From Verrucomicrobiota bacterium (GTDB lineage Bacteria > Verrucomicrobiota > Verrucomicrobiia > Limisphaerales > J093): DNA of 64,000 bases. Positions 1 through 10,200 of the stretch are shown one piece after another; positions within the stretch are counted from its first letter, which is position 1, and every line of letters begins with the position of its first letter. The stretch is taken from NCBI GenBank assembly GCA_027493615.1, contig JAOSKK010000038.1, positions 434,001 to 498,000 on the forward strand, written 5' to 3'. Made by a program: the position numbers and the translations under genes. The notes beneath the pieces were generated by a model that did not search any database, had not been told where the DNA came from, and saw only the letters and a program-made list of their open reading frames with translations.

Positions 1-1844
1 GCAAGTCCACGCTGTTCCGGATCTTGTTGGGGCAGGAGACGGCCGATGCCGGCGAGGTGACGTGGGGGCGCGGCACACGCCTGGGTTATCTGCCCCAGGA
101 AAGCGAGCCGGCCGGCGACGAGACCGTGCTCGAGATCGCGCTGGGCCTCACCCACGCCGGGACACGACGGCCCGCCGTCGATGATCGGGAGTTGGTGGAC
201 GTCGGCGACGGACCGCACCCGGACCATGCGCCCGACGGCGAGACCGTGGCGCGGGCCAAACAGATCCTCGCGGGACTCGCCTTCCGGCAGACGGACTTCG
301 ACCGGCCGGCGAAGCAGATGAGCGGCGGCTGGGTGATGCGCGCGCATCTGGCGCGTTTGCTCGTGCAGGAGCCGGACCTGCTGATGCTGGACGAGCCGAC
401 CAATCACCTAGACCTCGAGGCGCTGCTCTGGGTGCAGGAATACCTGCGGGCTTACCCCCGGCTCGATGCTCCTGATCTCGCACGATCGCGAGTTCCTCAA
501 CCAGCTCTGCACCCACGTGGTCGAGTTGCGCCAGACGCGGCTGCTCAAGTACACGGGCAACTTCGACCGGTTCATCGAACAGCGGGCGGCGATGGAGGAG
601 ACGCTCGAGGCCACGTGGAAGGCGCAGCAGCGCGAGATCGACCGGCTGCAGCGGTTCGTGGACCGGTTCCGGGCGAAGAACACCAAGGCCGCGCAGGCCC
701 AGAGCAAGCTCAAACAGATCGAACGGCTCAAGGAGGAGCAGGGCGAGGCGCCCGATGGTCCCGAGGCCACGGTCGGGTTCAGCTTCCCCCAGCCCGAACG
801 CAGCGGCCTGCGCGTGATCCGGCTTGAAGAAGTCGCGTTCGCGTATCCCGGCGACGGGGTGCGGCCGCCCTTGCCGGTGTACGATGGCCTGGATTTCGAG
901 GTGGAACGAGGCGCGCGCATCGTGTTGGTGGGACCGAACGGCGCCGGCAAGTCCACGTTGCTGAAGCTGCTCGCGGGCAGCCTCACGCCGCAGGCCGGAG
1001 AACGTCGGCTCGGCCACAACGTGCACCTCGGTTACTACTCGCAGTTCCGCACGGAGATGTTGCGGCCCGAACGCACCGTGCTGGAGGAGGCCATGCACAC
1101 CCCGCAACGCGTCACCGAGACGTTCGTCCGGACGGTCCTGGGCAGCTTCCTGTTTCGAGGCGACGACGTCTTCAAGCGGGTGTCGGTCCTGAGCGGGGGC
1201 GAGAAGAGCCGGCTGGCGCTGGTGAAGCTGCTCCTGGACCCGCCGAACTTCCTGCTGATGGACGAGCCCACAACGCACCTTGACATGGCCAGCATTGACG
1301 CGTTGATCGAGGCGCTCGAGCCCTACACAGGCACGCTGGTGTTCATCAGCCACGACGTCCACTTCATCCGGGCCATTGCCAATCAGGTCATTCACGTGCG
1401 CGCCGGCCGGCTTACGCCGTATGCGGGGGATACGATTATTACCTCGAGAAGACCGCGCAAGCGGCGCGGGCAGGGTTGACGGGTGGCGTTGTCGGGGGCA
1501 TGGCCCCCGTCGGTCACGCCTGGGTGGCCGCGCCGTCGTCAGAGGTCGAGGGCACGCTTTCGCGCAAGGAACAACGCCGGTTGGCGGCCGAGGCGCGGCA
1601 GGCGCAGTCGCGGTTGAAACGCGAGGTTCAGCAGCAGGTGAAGGTGCTCGAGGACGAGATCGCCGCGCTCGAGGCGCGCGAGAAAGAGTTGGTGGCCGAA
1701 CTGGAATCGCCCGCCACCTACGCCGAGCGCGGGCGCGCCGTGGAAATCAACCGCGAGCTCGCGGAGTTGCACGAGCGGTTGCCCGGGCTGCACACGGCAT
1801 GGGAGGAAGCGGCGACGCGCCTGCTGGAGTTGGGTGAGGGGTGA
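1..1844 (+). CDS. ABC-F family ATPase (Uup/EttA-like), 5' end outside window, two frameshifts
   Basis: Soluble tandem-ATPase protein of the ABC-F family, whose members act on ribosomes (translation factors or resistance proteins). The window opens inside the first Walker A (KSTLFRIL). NBD1 continues with signature MSGGW and Walker B LLMLDEPTNHLDL (to about 415), then H-loop LLISHDREF, a charged helical linker (residues encoded about 570-750), NBD2 with Walker A GPNGAGKST (about 931-957), signature LSGGE, Walker B LLMDEPTTHLD and H-loop FISHD, and a C-terminal coiled coil (about 1555-1840). Three frames must be joined: one extra C in the C5 run at 455-459 and one base missing near 1430. Joining them restores YLRAYP-SMLLISHD and YAGD-YDYYLEKT, as expected for the family. 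These shifts look like sequencing indels rather than decay, because the conserved sequence continues perfectly on each side. Confidence 0.9.
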
Positions 1845-1997
1845 TTGTCTCGGTGCCGAGGGGTGAACGAGGTGGCGGGCGGTCATCGTCTTCTCACAGC
1901 AGGTAACGAAGGAAACGAAGAACCAGCCAGTCGTTCGTTGCCTCTGCCGCCTTCTGTAGAGCACCAACGCATGGTTTGGTTGCATCGATCTTGAATC

Positions 1998-2177
1998 GTA
2001 GCGAACGAGGTGGCGGGCGAGGGCGCCGTCTGTAGCGAACGAGGTGGCGGGCGAGGGCGCCCGCCACAGCGCCCGGGGCGGGCGCGGTCCCCAACGATGA
2101 ACACGGGGCGGGCGCGGTCCCCAACCGAGGCGGACGGGGGCGGGCGCGGTCCCCAGCGATGAACACGGGGCGGGCGC
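1998..2177. repeat. GC-rich short tandem/dispersed repeats with a perfect hairpin
   Basis: Two copies of a 30-base unit beginning GTAGCGAACGAGGTGGCGGG lie at 1998-2027 and 2032-2061. The second forms a hairpin at 2044-2067 with arms GTGGCGGGCG and CGCCCGCCAC around AGGG. A different unit, GGGGCGGGCGCGGTCCCCA, follows at 2075-2093, 2105-2123 and 2137-2155, with a partial fourth copy running to 2177, directly against the stop codon of the alpha-galactosidase gene. No reading frame here looks coding. It could be a transcription end between the convergent ABC-F and alpha-galactosidase genes, or simply a dispersed repeat. Confidence 0.75.
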
Positions 2178-4679
2178 TTAATTCTGGCGATAAGTCAGCA
2201 GGGCCGAGCCGGGGCGGGCGCTGATGCGGACTTCGAGGCCGCGCTCGATCAACTCGCGGCCCGCCACCGGGGTCGTGGTGCCCGCGTCGAGGTCGCGCAC
2301 GGCGTAGGTCGCGTCCGGGCGAAGCTGGCGGAGGGGCAGCCGGGCGGACTCGTAGGGGCTGTCGGGACGGCGCAGCACGACGACCAGGCCGTCGCCGGCT
2401 TCGGGACGGTCAAGCTGGTAGGCCATCCAGACGTCGCGCGCCTGGGAGTAGGGCGTGAGCGGGTAGTAATCGCCGAGGTAGAAGTCACGGATCTCGACGT
2501 ACTGCGCCAGGGTGCGGCGAGCCCAGTCGAACGGGAAACCGGCCGGGACACGTTCGGCGGCGACGTCCCCGGACACCCACCAGTTCAGGCACAAACTGCT
2601 GCACATGCTGCTGCGGAACTCGTAGTCGTCGCCGGGACGATCCTGGCTGGTGGCACTCAAGGGCACCCAGGCCAACAGACCGTAGGTGTGGCATTGATGC
2701 GCGATCGGATCGCGCGGTCCGTCCGTGCGCCAGAACGGGGTGGAGCGCCCCACGGTTTCGAGGTCGATACGGCGGCCGCCGCTGGCGCAGTTGTCGATGA
2801 GCAGGCCCGGGTGCCGAGCACGGAGGCCGTCCCAGAACGCGTACAGGCCTTCGATGTAGCGGATCTCCGCCATGCCCTGGCGGTCGGGCGCGTCGGTCTT
2901 CTGCCAGAACCCGAGCGGGTCGATGTTGAAGTCCTGGCGATAGCACCCGAGGCCGAACTCCTCGACGCGATCGCCGATGAAGCGGGTGAGGAACTCGCGC
3001 GCTGCGGGAAGGCCGAGGTTGAACAGGGCATTGTCGCCGCCGGTCGTGAGGAGCCAGTCGGCGTGGTCGCGGTGCCAAGGGGTGCCGCGGTGGACGCGTT
3101 CGGGCTCGAACCAGAGCATCAGCTCACGGTCGTGTTGTCGGAGGGCATCGCTCAGCGGCTTGAAGCCCTCGGGGTAAAGGGCGGTCTTGACGCGCCAATC
3201 TCCGACGCTTGTGGGCCAGCCGCCGGTCCCGTACCACTCGGCGTCGATCCAGTAGTAGTCCACCGGGAGGCGTTCCTCGACGATCCGCCGGATGTTGTCC
3301 AGGTGGACTTCGGCGCGGGTGCCGCCCCAGTTGCCGCAGGTGATGGGCGGCGTCATGGGCCGGCCGTGGACCGTGGGGCGGTGGTGCGCGAGCAGGAAGC
3401 GGCGCAGGAGATTCTGCCCGCGCCAGCGGTCGCCCTGGTAGAAGAGCAGGAGCATGCGGGGCGTCCGGACTTCTTCGCCCGGCTTCAGTACGAGGCGCGT
3501 CTTGGCCAGGCCGGTCTTGAGAGAGACCGTGCCTTGCGCATCGGCCGAGAAGTCTGCCGCCCATTCGCCCGTCCAGCCGATGGCAGTCACGATCCCGCCG
3601 CCGGGGCCTTCGACGTTGAAGAAGGGCAGCACCTGGCTCGAAGAACGTCCGCCGCCGGGTTGAAGACGCAGGTTCGTGCCGGGCTTGAGCACGGTGAGTT
3701 GCGGGGCGAAATCGTCGAACGAAGCGACCCCGCCCTTGGCCCAGTGCAACGTCGTGGCGGGCGAAGGCGGCAGGGGCAGGGCGGTGTCCAGGGCCAGAAG
3801 GTTTTCGAGCAAGGGCGTGTCGGCCGTGCCCTGGTTGCGGAAGTGAGCGACCCACTCGATGGCGGGGAAGTCGCCGAACGCCACGGTCTCGAGGCGCACC
3901 TGCAGTCCGGTGGCGGGGTCCGCATAAGTCACTTCGCGGCGGAGCAGGCCGGCGGCGTCAGCCGACGCGCGGAGGGATCGGGTCCAGGTGGGGAGGAGGT
4001 TGGTGCTGGGCGTCTGGCCGAGCTGGAACGAGAGGCCGAACGGGTTGGCTTCGGCGGCGTCGGCCCAGGGCAGGTCCTGGAGCCGCAGGCGGGTGCCGTC
4101 CTCGAGTTCGACGGTGGCGACCGCCCACAAGGCCTGGTCCCAACCGCGGCCGTCTCCGCCGTCTTTGACCCGCAATTCGAAGGCGAGCGCGCCGTTCAAA
4201 GGCACGGACAGGGGGCGAGGCCCGTCGGCCAGGCGCAGGACGGGCGTGGAGAACACCTCGGTGCCGTCCACGAGCACGTGGAAGGTCACCGACCCGTTGC
4301 CGAGTGTGGCGCCGCGTCGGGTGTCGTCGTTGTTCTCGAGACCGACCTCGGCGGTGAAGCGCCGGCCGGGGCGGGCCAAACGGACTTCGAGGTGTTTGGT
4401 GGAGTTGAACGCCAGGCCGTGCGAGTAGGTCTGGTCGCCGATCTGAAACGGTGTGCCGCGCCAGGAGCGGCCGCGGCTGACGCCATCGGCTGTGTCTTGA
4501 TGGACGATCTTGAGCGAAGAGCGGGCGGCGGGCGGGGCGGCGGAGAAGGTGGCGTCGAACCACGCCTGCGCCTGTTCGAACTCGGCCGGTGCCGGCGTGA
4601 CCGCGCAGGTGGGCGGGGTCGGGGCGAGGAAAAGCAGGGCCGGGAGCAGACCAAGGCCGAGGGTGCGGGAGGTTTTCAT
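2178..4679 (-). CDS. Secreted GH36-type alpha-galactosidase with N-terminal NPCBM domain
   Basis: Predicted glycoside hydrolase (833 aa) that removes alpha-galactose from oligosaccharides outside the cytoplasm. The start at 4679 (MKTSRTLGLGLLPALLFLAP) gives a clean signal peptide; an in-frame ATG 99 bases upstream only adds an arginine-rich tail. Residues of about 35-180 are an NPCBM carbohydrate-binding domain (YSHGLAFNSTKHLEV). The catalytic barrel follows, with nucleophile Asp near residue 583 in CYRQDFN and acid/base Asp near 653 in WRTDGP, plus LMLWFEPERV and CASGGRRIDLE typical of the clan. A C-terminal beta domain ends RPGSALLTYRQN. The frame is intact over 2.5 kb. It is transcribed towards the ABC-F gene; the next gene upstream is divergent. 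The specific substrate cannot be told from sequence. Confidence 0.9.
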   Translation of the reverse strand: MKTSRTLGLGLLPALLFLAPTPPTCAVTPAPAEFEQAQAWFDATFSAAPPAARSSLKIVHQDTADGVSRGRSWRGTPFQIGDQTYSHGLAFNSTKHLEVRLARPGRRFTAEVGLENNDDTRRGATLGNGSVTFHVLVDGTEVFSTPVLRLADGPRPLSVPLNGALAFELRVKDGGDGRGWDQALWAVATVELEDGTRLRLQDLPWADAAEANPFGLSFQLGQTPSTNLLPTWTRSLRASADAAGLLRREVTYADPATGLQVRLETVAFGDFPAIEWVAHFRNQGTADTPLLENLLALDTALPLPPSPATTLHWAKGGVASFDDFAPQLTVLKPGTNLRLQPGGGRSSSQVLPFFNVEGPGGGIVTAIGWTGEWAADFSADAQGTVSLKTGLAKTRLVLKPGEEVRTPRMLLLFYQGDRWRGQNLLRRFLLAHHRPTVHGRPMTPPITCGNWGGTRAEVHLDNIRRIVEERLPVDYYWIDAEWYGTGGWPTSVGDWRVKTALYPEGFKPLSDALRQHDRELMLWFEPERVHRGTPWHRDHADWLLTTGGDNALFNLGLPAAREFLTRFIGDRVEEFGLGCYRQDFNIDPLGFWQKTDAPDRQGMAEIRYIEGLYAFWDGLRARHPGLLIDNCASGGRRIDLETVGRSTPFWRTDGPRDPIAHQCHTYGLLAWVPLSATSQDRPGDDYEFRSSMCSSLCLNWWVSGDVAAERVPAGFPFDWARRTLAQYVEIRDFYLGDYYPLTPYSQARDVWMAYQLDRPEAGDGLVVVLRRPDSPYESARLPLRQLRPDATYAVRDLDAGTTTPVAGRELIERGLEVRISARPGSALLTYRQN

Positions 4680-4968
4680 GGTGATGCAGGGCAGCGGTGG
4701 GAGCCTGCGCCGGAGACGGGCTGTTGACAAGGCTGGGGCACGGCTGTGGACGAAAAACGCCGCTGGAAGACGCCGCACTCCAGACGCGTGGCGCGGGTCG
4801 GATGTGCGGGGTCGCGGAGCGTCTGGAGTGCGTCCGGTTTACCGCCGCTTTTCGTCGCGGCCAGTGGAGGGAGCTGTCCCCGGGTCCGGACTTGACGGTT
4901 GCCGGTGTCCGGCCACGATCCGCCCATGAATCCACCGCTTTCTGCAGACGCGACGGAGCGCCCTTCTC

Positions 4969-6160
4969 TTGCCACCCCAGGACGCGTGGGGGCGCCGTGA
5001 TTTTTTGGGCACGCTGGGGCTCGGCTCGCTCGGGGTCGCGTGGGCCGGCAGCGCCTTGTGGTCCGGTCGCGGCGCGGATCTGCGGGAACAGACGCGGTCG
5101 TGGGAACCGGTGTCGGATCGCAAGGTCCGCGTGGGCATCGTGGGCTACGGCGTGTGCCGGTTCGGAGCGGACTTCGGATTCCAGGATCACCCGAATGTGG
5201 AGATCGTCGCCGTGAGCGACCTTTTCCCGGACCGGCGGGTGGGATTGATGAAGGCATGTCGTTGCGACCGCTCATACGAGTCGCTCGAGGTGCTCGTGCA
5301 GGACCCGAAGATCGAGGCGGTTTTTGTGGCCACGGACGCCCCGAGTCACGCGCGGCACTGCATCGAGGTGCTCAAGCACGGCAAACACGTGATGTGCGCC
5401 GTGCCCGCCACTTGGGGCTCCATTGAGGAAGCGGAGGAGTTGCTGGCGACCGTGCGGGCGACCGGGCTCAAGTACATGATGGCCGAGACCAGTTGCTACC
5501 ACGCGTCGTGCCACGCCATGCGGACGATCTATCGCGCCGGTGGGTTCGGAAGGTTGGTGTACTCGGAAGGCGAGTATTACCACTACACGACCGAGCCGAT
5601 TGCGTCGTATCGGGACTGGCGGGTGGGGAGCCCGCCGCTGTGGTACCCCACGCACTCGACGGCCTTCTACGTGGGCGTCACCGGACAACGGTTCACGTCG
5701 GTGTCGTGCCTGGGATTCCGGGGAAGCGTGCGGAATACCAGCCGGGCGGCAATGCGTACGGCAATCCGTTTGCCGATGAGATCGCCCTGTTCGAGACCAC
5801 GGAAGGGGGCGTCTCGCGGATGTTGATGAGCGGGTCGGTGGCGCGGCATGTGGAGGAGACGGGGCGGGTGTTTTGGGAGCGCGGCCGGATGGCGGGGATG
5901 CAGTACTGGGGCGAGATGGAAGAGCAACTGCCGGACATTTCGCGGCCGCCGCTGCCGCCGGGGGTGCCGGCGGGCGGGCACGGGGATCGCACGGTCCGCT
6001 GATGAACGAGTTCATCACCGCCATTCTGCAGGACCGGCCGCCGCTGGTGGACATCTACGAGTCCCTGGCCATGACCGTTCCGGGAATTGTGGCGCACGCG
6101 TCGGCCTTGAAGGGCGGCGAGCGGATGAAGATTCCGCAGTACGACCGGCCGGCGGCGTGA
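4969..6160 (+). CDS. Tat-exported Gfo/Idh/MocA-family oxidoreductase, two frameshifts
   Basis: NAD(P)-dependent sugar or inositol dehydrogenase family protein. The N-terminus carries a twin-arginine signal (GRRDFLGTLGLGSLGVAWAG), so export is likely. The Rossmann part starts VRVGIVGYGVCRFGADF, followed by VAVSDLFPDR and FVATDAPSH. The active-site region reads KHVMCAVPATWG, where many relatives have a CEKP-like motif, so the usual catalytic Lys is not obvious. Three frames are joined: a C missing near 5719 (LGF-PGKRAEYQPG) and a G missing near 5984 (GGHG-GSHGPLMNEF). The end, EFITAILQDRPPLVDIYESLAMTVPGIVAHASA, is the family C-terminus. The TTG at 4969 is the first workable start in the frame; the ATG at 4926 is out of frame, so one more indel near the start is possible. 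Confidence 0.85.
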
Positions 6161-6248
6161 GGGGTTGTTGGGGCCGCTTGACTTTGGGGACGGGTCCGGG
6201 AGAGTGCGCCCGAACGCTTCTTAATCAATCACATCAACTCAACTGTTT

Positions 6249-6797
6249 ATGAAGACAAGACTTCTGGGCAGGTTCCGGTCGGTATGGGGGCTCGTGGTGC
6301 CGTTGCTGGCGGCCGGCGGTGGGGTGGGCCTGGCGCAGGAGATGCCCGGGCCGGGACCGGAGCACGAGGCGCTGAAGCGGCACGAGGGCGAATGGATCGC
6401 CACGGTCAAGTCGCCGGAGGGCGATTCGAAGGGCACGATGACGTTGAAGATGGAGTGCGGCGGCCTCTGGCTGGCCAGTGACTTCCGGGCGGAGTTTGGC
6501 GGCATGAAGTTCCATGGGCGCGGCTTCGACGGGTATGATCCGATGAAGAAGAAGTACGTGAGCGTCTGGGTGGACTCGATGAGCCCGCGGCCGCTGCTGC
6601 TGGAGGGCACGATGGACGCGGAGAAGAAGACGCTGACGATGTACGGGGAGGGGCCAGGGCCCGACGGCAAGCCGGTGAAGTACAAGAATGTCACGCGCTT
6701 TCCAGACGCGGACCACCAGACCTTCACGATGCATGTGGTGGATGCAGACGGCCAGGCGACCCCGATGCTGACGATCGAGTACGTCCGGAAGAAGTAG
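6249..6797 (+). CDS. Secreted DUF1579 family protein
   Basis: A 182-aa protein with an N-terminal signal peptide (MKTRLLGRFRSVWGLVVPLLAAGGGVGLA). The mature part matches the DUF1579 pattern: HEALKRHEGEWIATVKSPEG, GGLWLASDFRAEF, FHGRGFDGYDPMKKKYVSVWVDSM and LTMYGEGPGPDGKPVKYKN. Family members are small exported beta-barrel-like proteins of unknown role, common in Planctomycetota and Verrucomicrobiota. The frame is intact. It lies 88 bases after the oxidoreductase and may be cotranscribed with it, though nothing in the gap proves that. Confidence 0.85.
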   Translation: MKTRLLGRFRSVWGLVVPLLAAGGGVGLAQEMPGPGPEHEALKRHEGEWIATVKSPEGDSKGTMTLKMECGGLWLASDFRAEFGGMKFHGRGFDGYDPMKKKYVSVWVDSMSPRPLLLEGTMDAEKKTLTMYGEGPGPDGKPVKYKNVTRFPDADHQTFTMHVVDADGQATPMLTIEYVRKK

Positions 6798-7256
6798 CCG
6801 GTCTGCGCGTGGGCGTCGGTGGGCCGCAGGACGAACAGAAGCTCAAAGCTCAAGGTTCAAAGTTCAAAGCTCAAGGGAAGCGTCCTGTTCCGGTCGGACC
6901 TGCTCAGGGGCCATGAACCGGGCAGGGTGCAGGCTGGAAGCCCGCACCACAGGTTCAGGGAGCGCCTCCCTCCGCCCAATCCCTGCTGTTCGTAATCGGC
7001 GGAGGATCCAAGACGGGGCGTCCCTCCACCGATTCCGAACCTCGGGGATTGGGGAGTGACGGGTCGGGCGGTTCATGGTGAAGGGGAGGCTGCTGGCGGG
7101 ATGCCGGCAGCGCCGCGACATGCGGGGCGGATTCCCGCCAACGCGAAACCACCCGTGACATTTTCCCGCGGCCCGGCCCTATACTGTCAGGGCAGAACCT
7201 GGTCGCGCGCGCCGCCGAGCCACCCGACCGGCCGAACGACTGCCCGGACCACAGAC
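6798..7256. other. Intergenic stretch before the kinase gene
   Basis: No gene is seen. Bases 6839-6876 hold a low-complexity run of near-repeats of 'TTCAAAG/CTCAAAG'. The rest is GC-rich and has no conserved frame; the frame upstream of the kinase start is open by chance only. Confidence 0.5.
7155..7185 (+). promoter_or_regulatory. Possible sigma-70-like promoter for the kinase-sigma pair
   Basis: GTGACA at 7155-7160 and TATACT at 7180-7185 lie 72 bases upstream of the kinase ATG. The spacer is 19 bases, longer than the usual 17, so this is only a candidate. Confidence 0.3.
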
Positions 7257-10200
7257 ATGAAGGCACCCGTCGAGCAAGGGCAGAAAGCGCCGCCCACCAC
7301 CGGTGAAGCGGACACGCGGCCGTTGGATTCGGGCGAAGGCACGGCCGCGTTGGCACGGATCCTGGACGATTACCTGGCGGATCTCGAGGCGGGTCGGGCT
7401 CCGGATCGCGCGCAGGTCCTGGCAGCCCATCCGCACCTGGCAGCCGAGCTGGAACCGGCGCTGGCGGGTCTGGAGTTCATTCAGCAGACCGCCGGCCGCG
7501 GGGCCGAGGCGCCGTCGCAATTGGGTGACTTCCGGATCCTGCGCGAGGTGGGGCGTGGGGGCATGGGCGTGGTGTATGAGGCCGAGCAGGTGTCGTTGAA
7601 GCGCCGCGTCGCGCTCAAGGTGCTGCGGTTCGGGGCGGTGGCGGATGAAGTGGCGATGGCGCGGTTCCAGCGGGAGGCGGAAACCGTGGCCCGCCTGCAC
7701 CATACGAACATCGTTCCCATCTTCGCCGTCGGTTCTGCGAATGGGGTGCGGTACTACGCGATGCAGTTCATCGAGGGGCGGGACCTGGCCGAGCGGGTGA
7801 AGGCGGCCCGCGAGGCGGGGGAGGTCCTGCCGAGCCATGCGATCGCGTATTGGGGTTTGCAGGCAGCGGAGGCCCTGGCGCACGCGCATCAGCGCGGCGT
7901 CATTCACCGCGACATCAAACCCTCCAACCTCATCTGCGACCAGGAAGGTCGGATCTGGCTGACCGACTTCGGGCTGGCACGGCGGATGGAGGACGCGGCC
8001 CTGAGCGTGGTGGGCGCCCTGCTCGGCACTCCGCGATACATGAGTCCGGAGCAGGCGCGGGCGGCGGCGCGGCCGGTGGATCACCGCACCGATCTCTACA
8101 GCCTGGGTGCGACGCTATACGAATTGGCGACGCGCCGGCCGATTTTCGAGGCGGCCACGGCGCACGAGGTGATCGCGCAGATCCTGCACTCGGAACCTCG
8201 CCGGCCGCGCGAGTTGGCCCCCGAACTGCCCCGCGACCTCGAGACGATCATCCTGAAGTGTCTGGCCAAGGAACCGGCGGACCGCTATCCCACGGCCCAG
8301 GCGTTGGCAGAAGATCTGCGGGCCTTTCTGGCGGGACGCCCGTTGTTGACCCGGCCGCCGCATCTGCCGGAGCGGGTGGCGCGTTGGGTGCGCAAGCATC
8401 GCCGGGCCGCGACGCACGCGGCGGTGTCAGCCGGTGTCGCGGTTGCGTTGGTGGTGGGGGGATGGCTCGGCTGGCAACAGCACCGGCGGGCGCGCCAGGG
8501 CTATCTGGCGTTGAGCGCAGCGGGTCCGAATCTTCTCGCCGAGGTGCTGGATGGGGCCGGCCAGGCGGTGACCCCGGTCTTCCCCGTGCCCACCGCCGAA
8601 CCGGTGGCGCTTCCCGCCGGAGCCTATCAGGTGCGGCTCTCGGCGGCCGGCATGTTGAGCGAGACCTGGCCGGTGGACATTCAGGCGCGCCAGACCGAGG
8701 CCCTCAACCTCCCGCTGCGATCCCGCTGGCTGTGGCCGCCAAGAGAGGTGAACACCGCGGAGTTTCCCGAAACGGAGATAGTCAACCGGAACGGAGCCGC
8801 CGATCTCCTGGTGCTCCACCACGCCGAGGTGGTGGCCGGGACGACACGGCACGAGCGCCGGCTTCAGTTGCTGCAGGGTACCACCGGGGAACCGGCCTGG
8901 GAACAGCCCTTGCGGTTCGACGATGCGACGCTGCCTCCTGGTGGAGTACCCCTGGAATGGAGGAATCTCCTGACCTGGCCGGGCATTGCCTCGTCGTTCA
9001 AGGACACCGGCCTGGACGAGCGCACGCACGATCTGGATGGGGATGGCACCCCTGACTTCGTGATGCTCTCGCGCAGCAGCCCGTCCCTGCTGGCGGTGTC
9101 GGGGCGGACCGGGACAGTGCTGTGGTGGGCGCGTGTGCGTCCGGCGTTGCCACCGGAACTTGCGCGGCGCGCCGAGCGGTTGGAGCGCAGTGGACGCGGC
9201 TTCGTGGTGGGGCGGCCGGTCGTGGTCGAGGTGGACGGCGACGGGGTTCCGGACTTCATCGCGTGCTTCCGATCCGAGGGCGATGGGTACGTGACGCGTG
9301 AGGGGGAGCGTGTGGAGACCGGCGGGCAGAGCTGGATCGGGGCGGTTTCCGGCAAGACCGGGGCCTCGTTGTGGCAACAACCGGTGGATGGTCCTTGGGA
9401 GCAATACGTCAGTTCGTCTTCCGAGGTCGAGAAATACGACGCCCTGTGCGTGCCGGCCGTCGGACGCGTGGATGGCCGGGCCGTGGTGGTCCTGGTCGAA
9501 GGCGGCCGGCTGCGGGGTTGGGAAGTCGCCGGTGGCGCGACCGCCTGGCCGCCGCTGGAACTGGGTTTCGTCCCGACTCAAGCGCCGACGCTGGCCGATC
9601 TGGATGGGGATGGCGACAGCGAGGCCCTGTGGTTGCGGCGCGAGGAGGGTGAGCTCGTGACGATCGAGTTGCTCGCGCTTGAGCTGCCTGAGGGGGCGGT
9701 GAGGTGGACGCGGCCGTTGTTGGCCGGGCCTGCGCATCAGGCGCGCGACCTTGTCGGGCGGCAGCGCGAAGTGGTGTCCCTGCTCGATGTGGAGCCCGAT
9801 GGGCGGCCGGAAATCGCGGCGGTCACGCTGCGGCAGGAGCGGGAGGGGGTGCAGTCCTGGGGGTGGAGTTGCTCGAGGGCGCCACCGGCCTGCCGCGGTG
9901 GGAGCGGCGACTGGGGGTGCATCGCCAGTTCAGCGTGCCCGAAGGTCTGGCACGCCGAGTGGTCGGGCCCGACCTTGATGGTGACGGGCACCGCGAGCTG
10001 TTCGCGGTCTGGCCGGCGTATGACACCGCCACGGCGAAGCACGGCCTGCAGGTGGCGGCGTTGTCGGGGCGTACCGGAGCCCTCCTGTGGCACCGCCATC
10101 AAGCCGGAGCGGGCGGGATGCGATTCCTCGGATGGTGGCAGGCGGGAACGGACGGCTGGCCGTTGCTCCTGCTGGGGGTGGATCGTGCGGCCGGGGGTCA

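Noticed and set aside
455..459. Programmed ribosomal frameshift in the ABC-F gene
   Set aside because: Many unrelated genes in the window have the same type of one-base shift in G/C runs, so an error explanation is simpler.
148..1395. A 415-codon minus-strand frame opposite the ABC-F gene
   Set aside because: Antisense shadow; the plus strand has both ABC domains with all motifs.
2688..4727. A 679-codon plus-strand frame opposite the alpha-galactosidase
   Set aside because: It is the antisense shadow of a well-supported enzyme; the translation is Gly/Arg/Ala-rich with no motif.
8427..9737. A 436-codon minus-strand frame inside the kinase gene
   Set aside because: Opposite to FG-GAP repeats that are clearly coding on the plus strand; His/Arg/Pro-rich translation.
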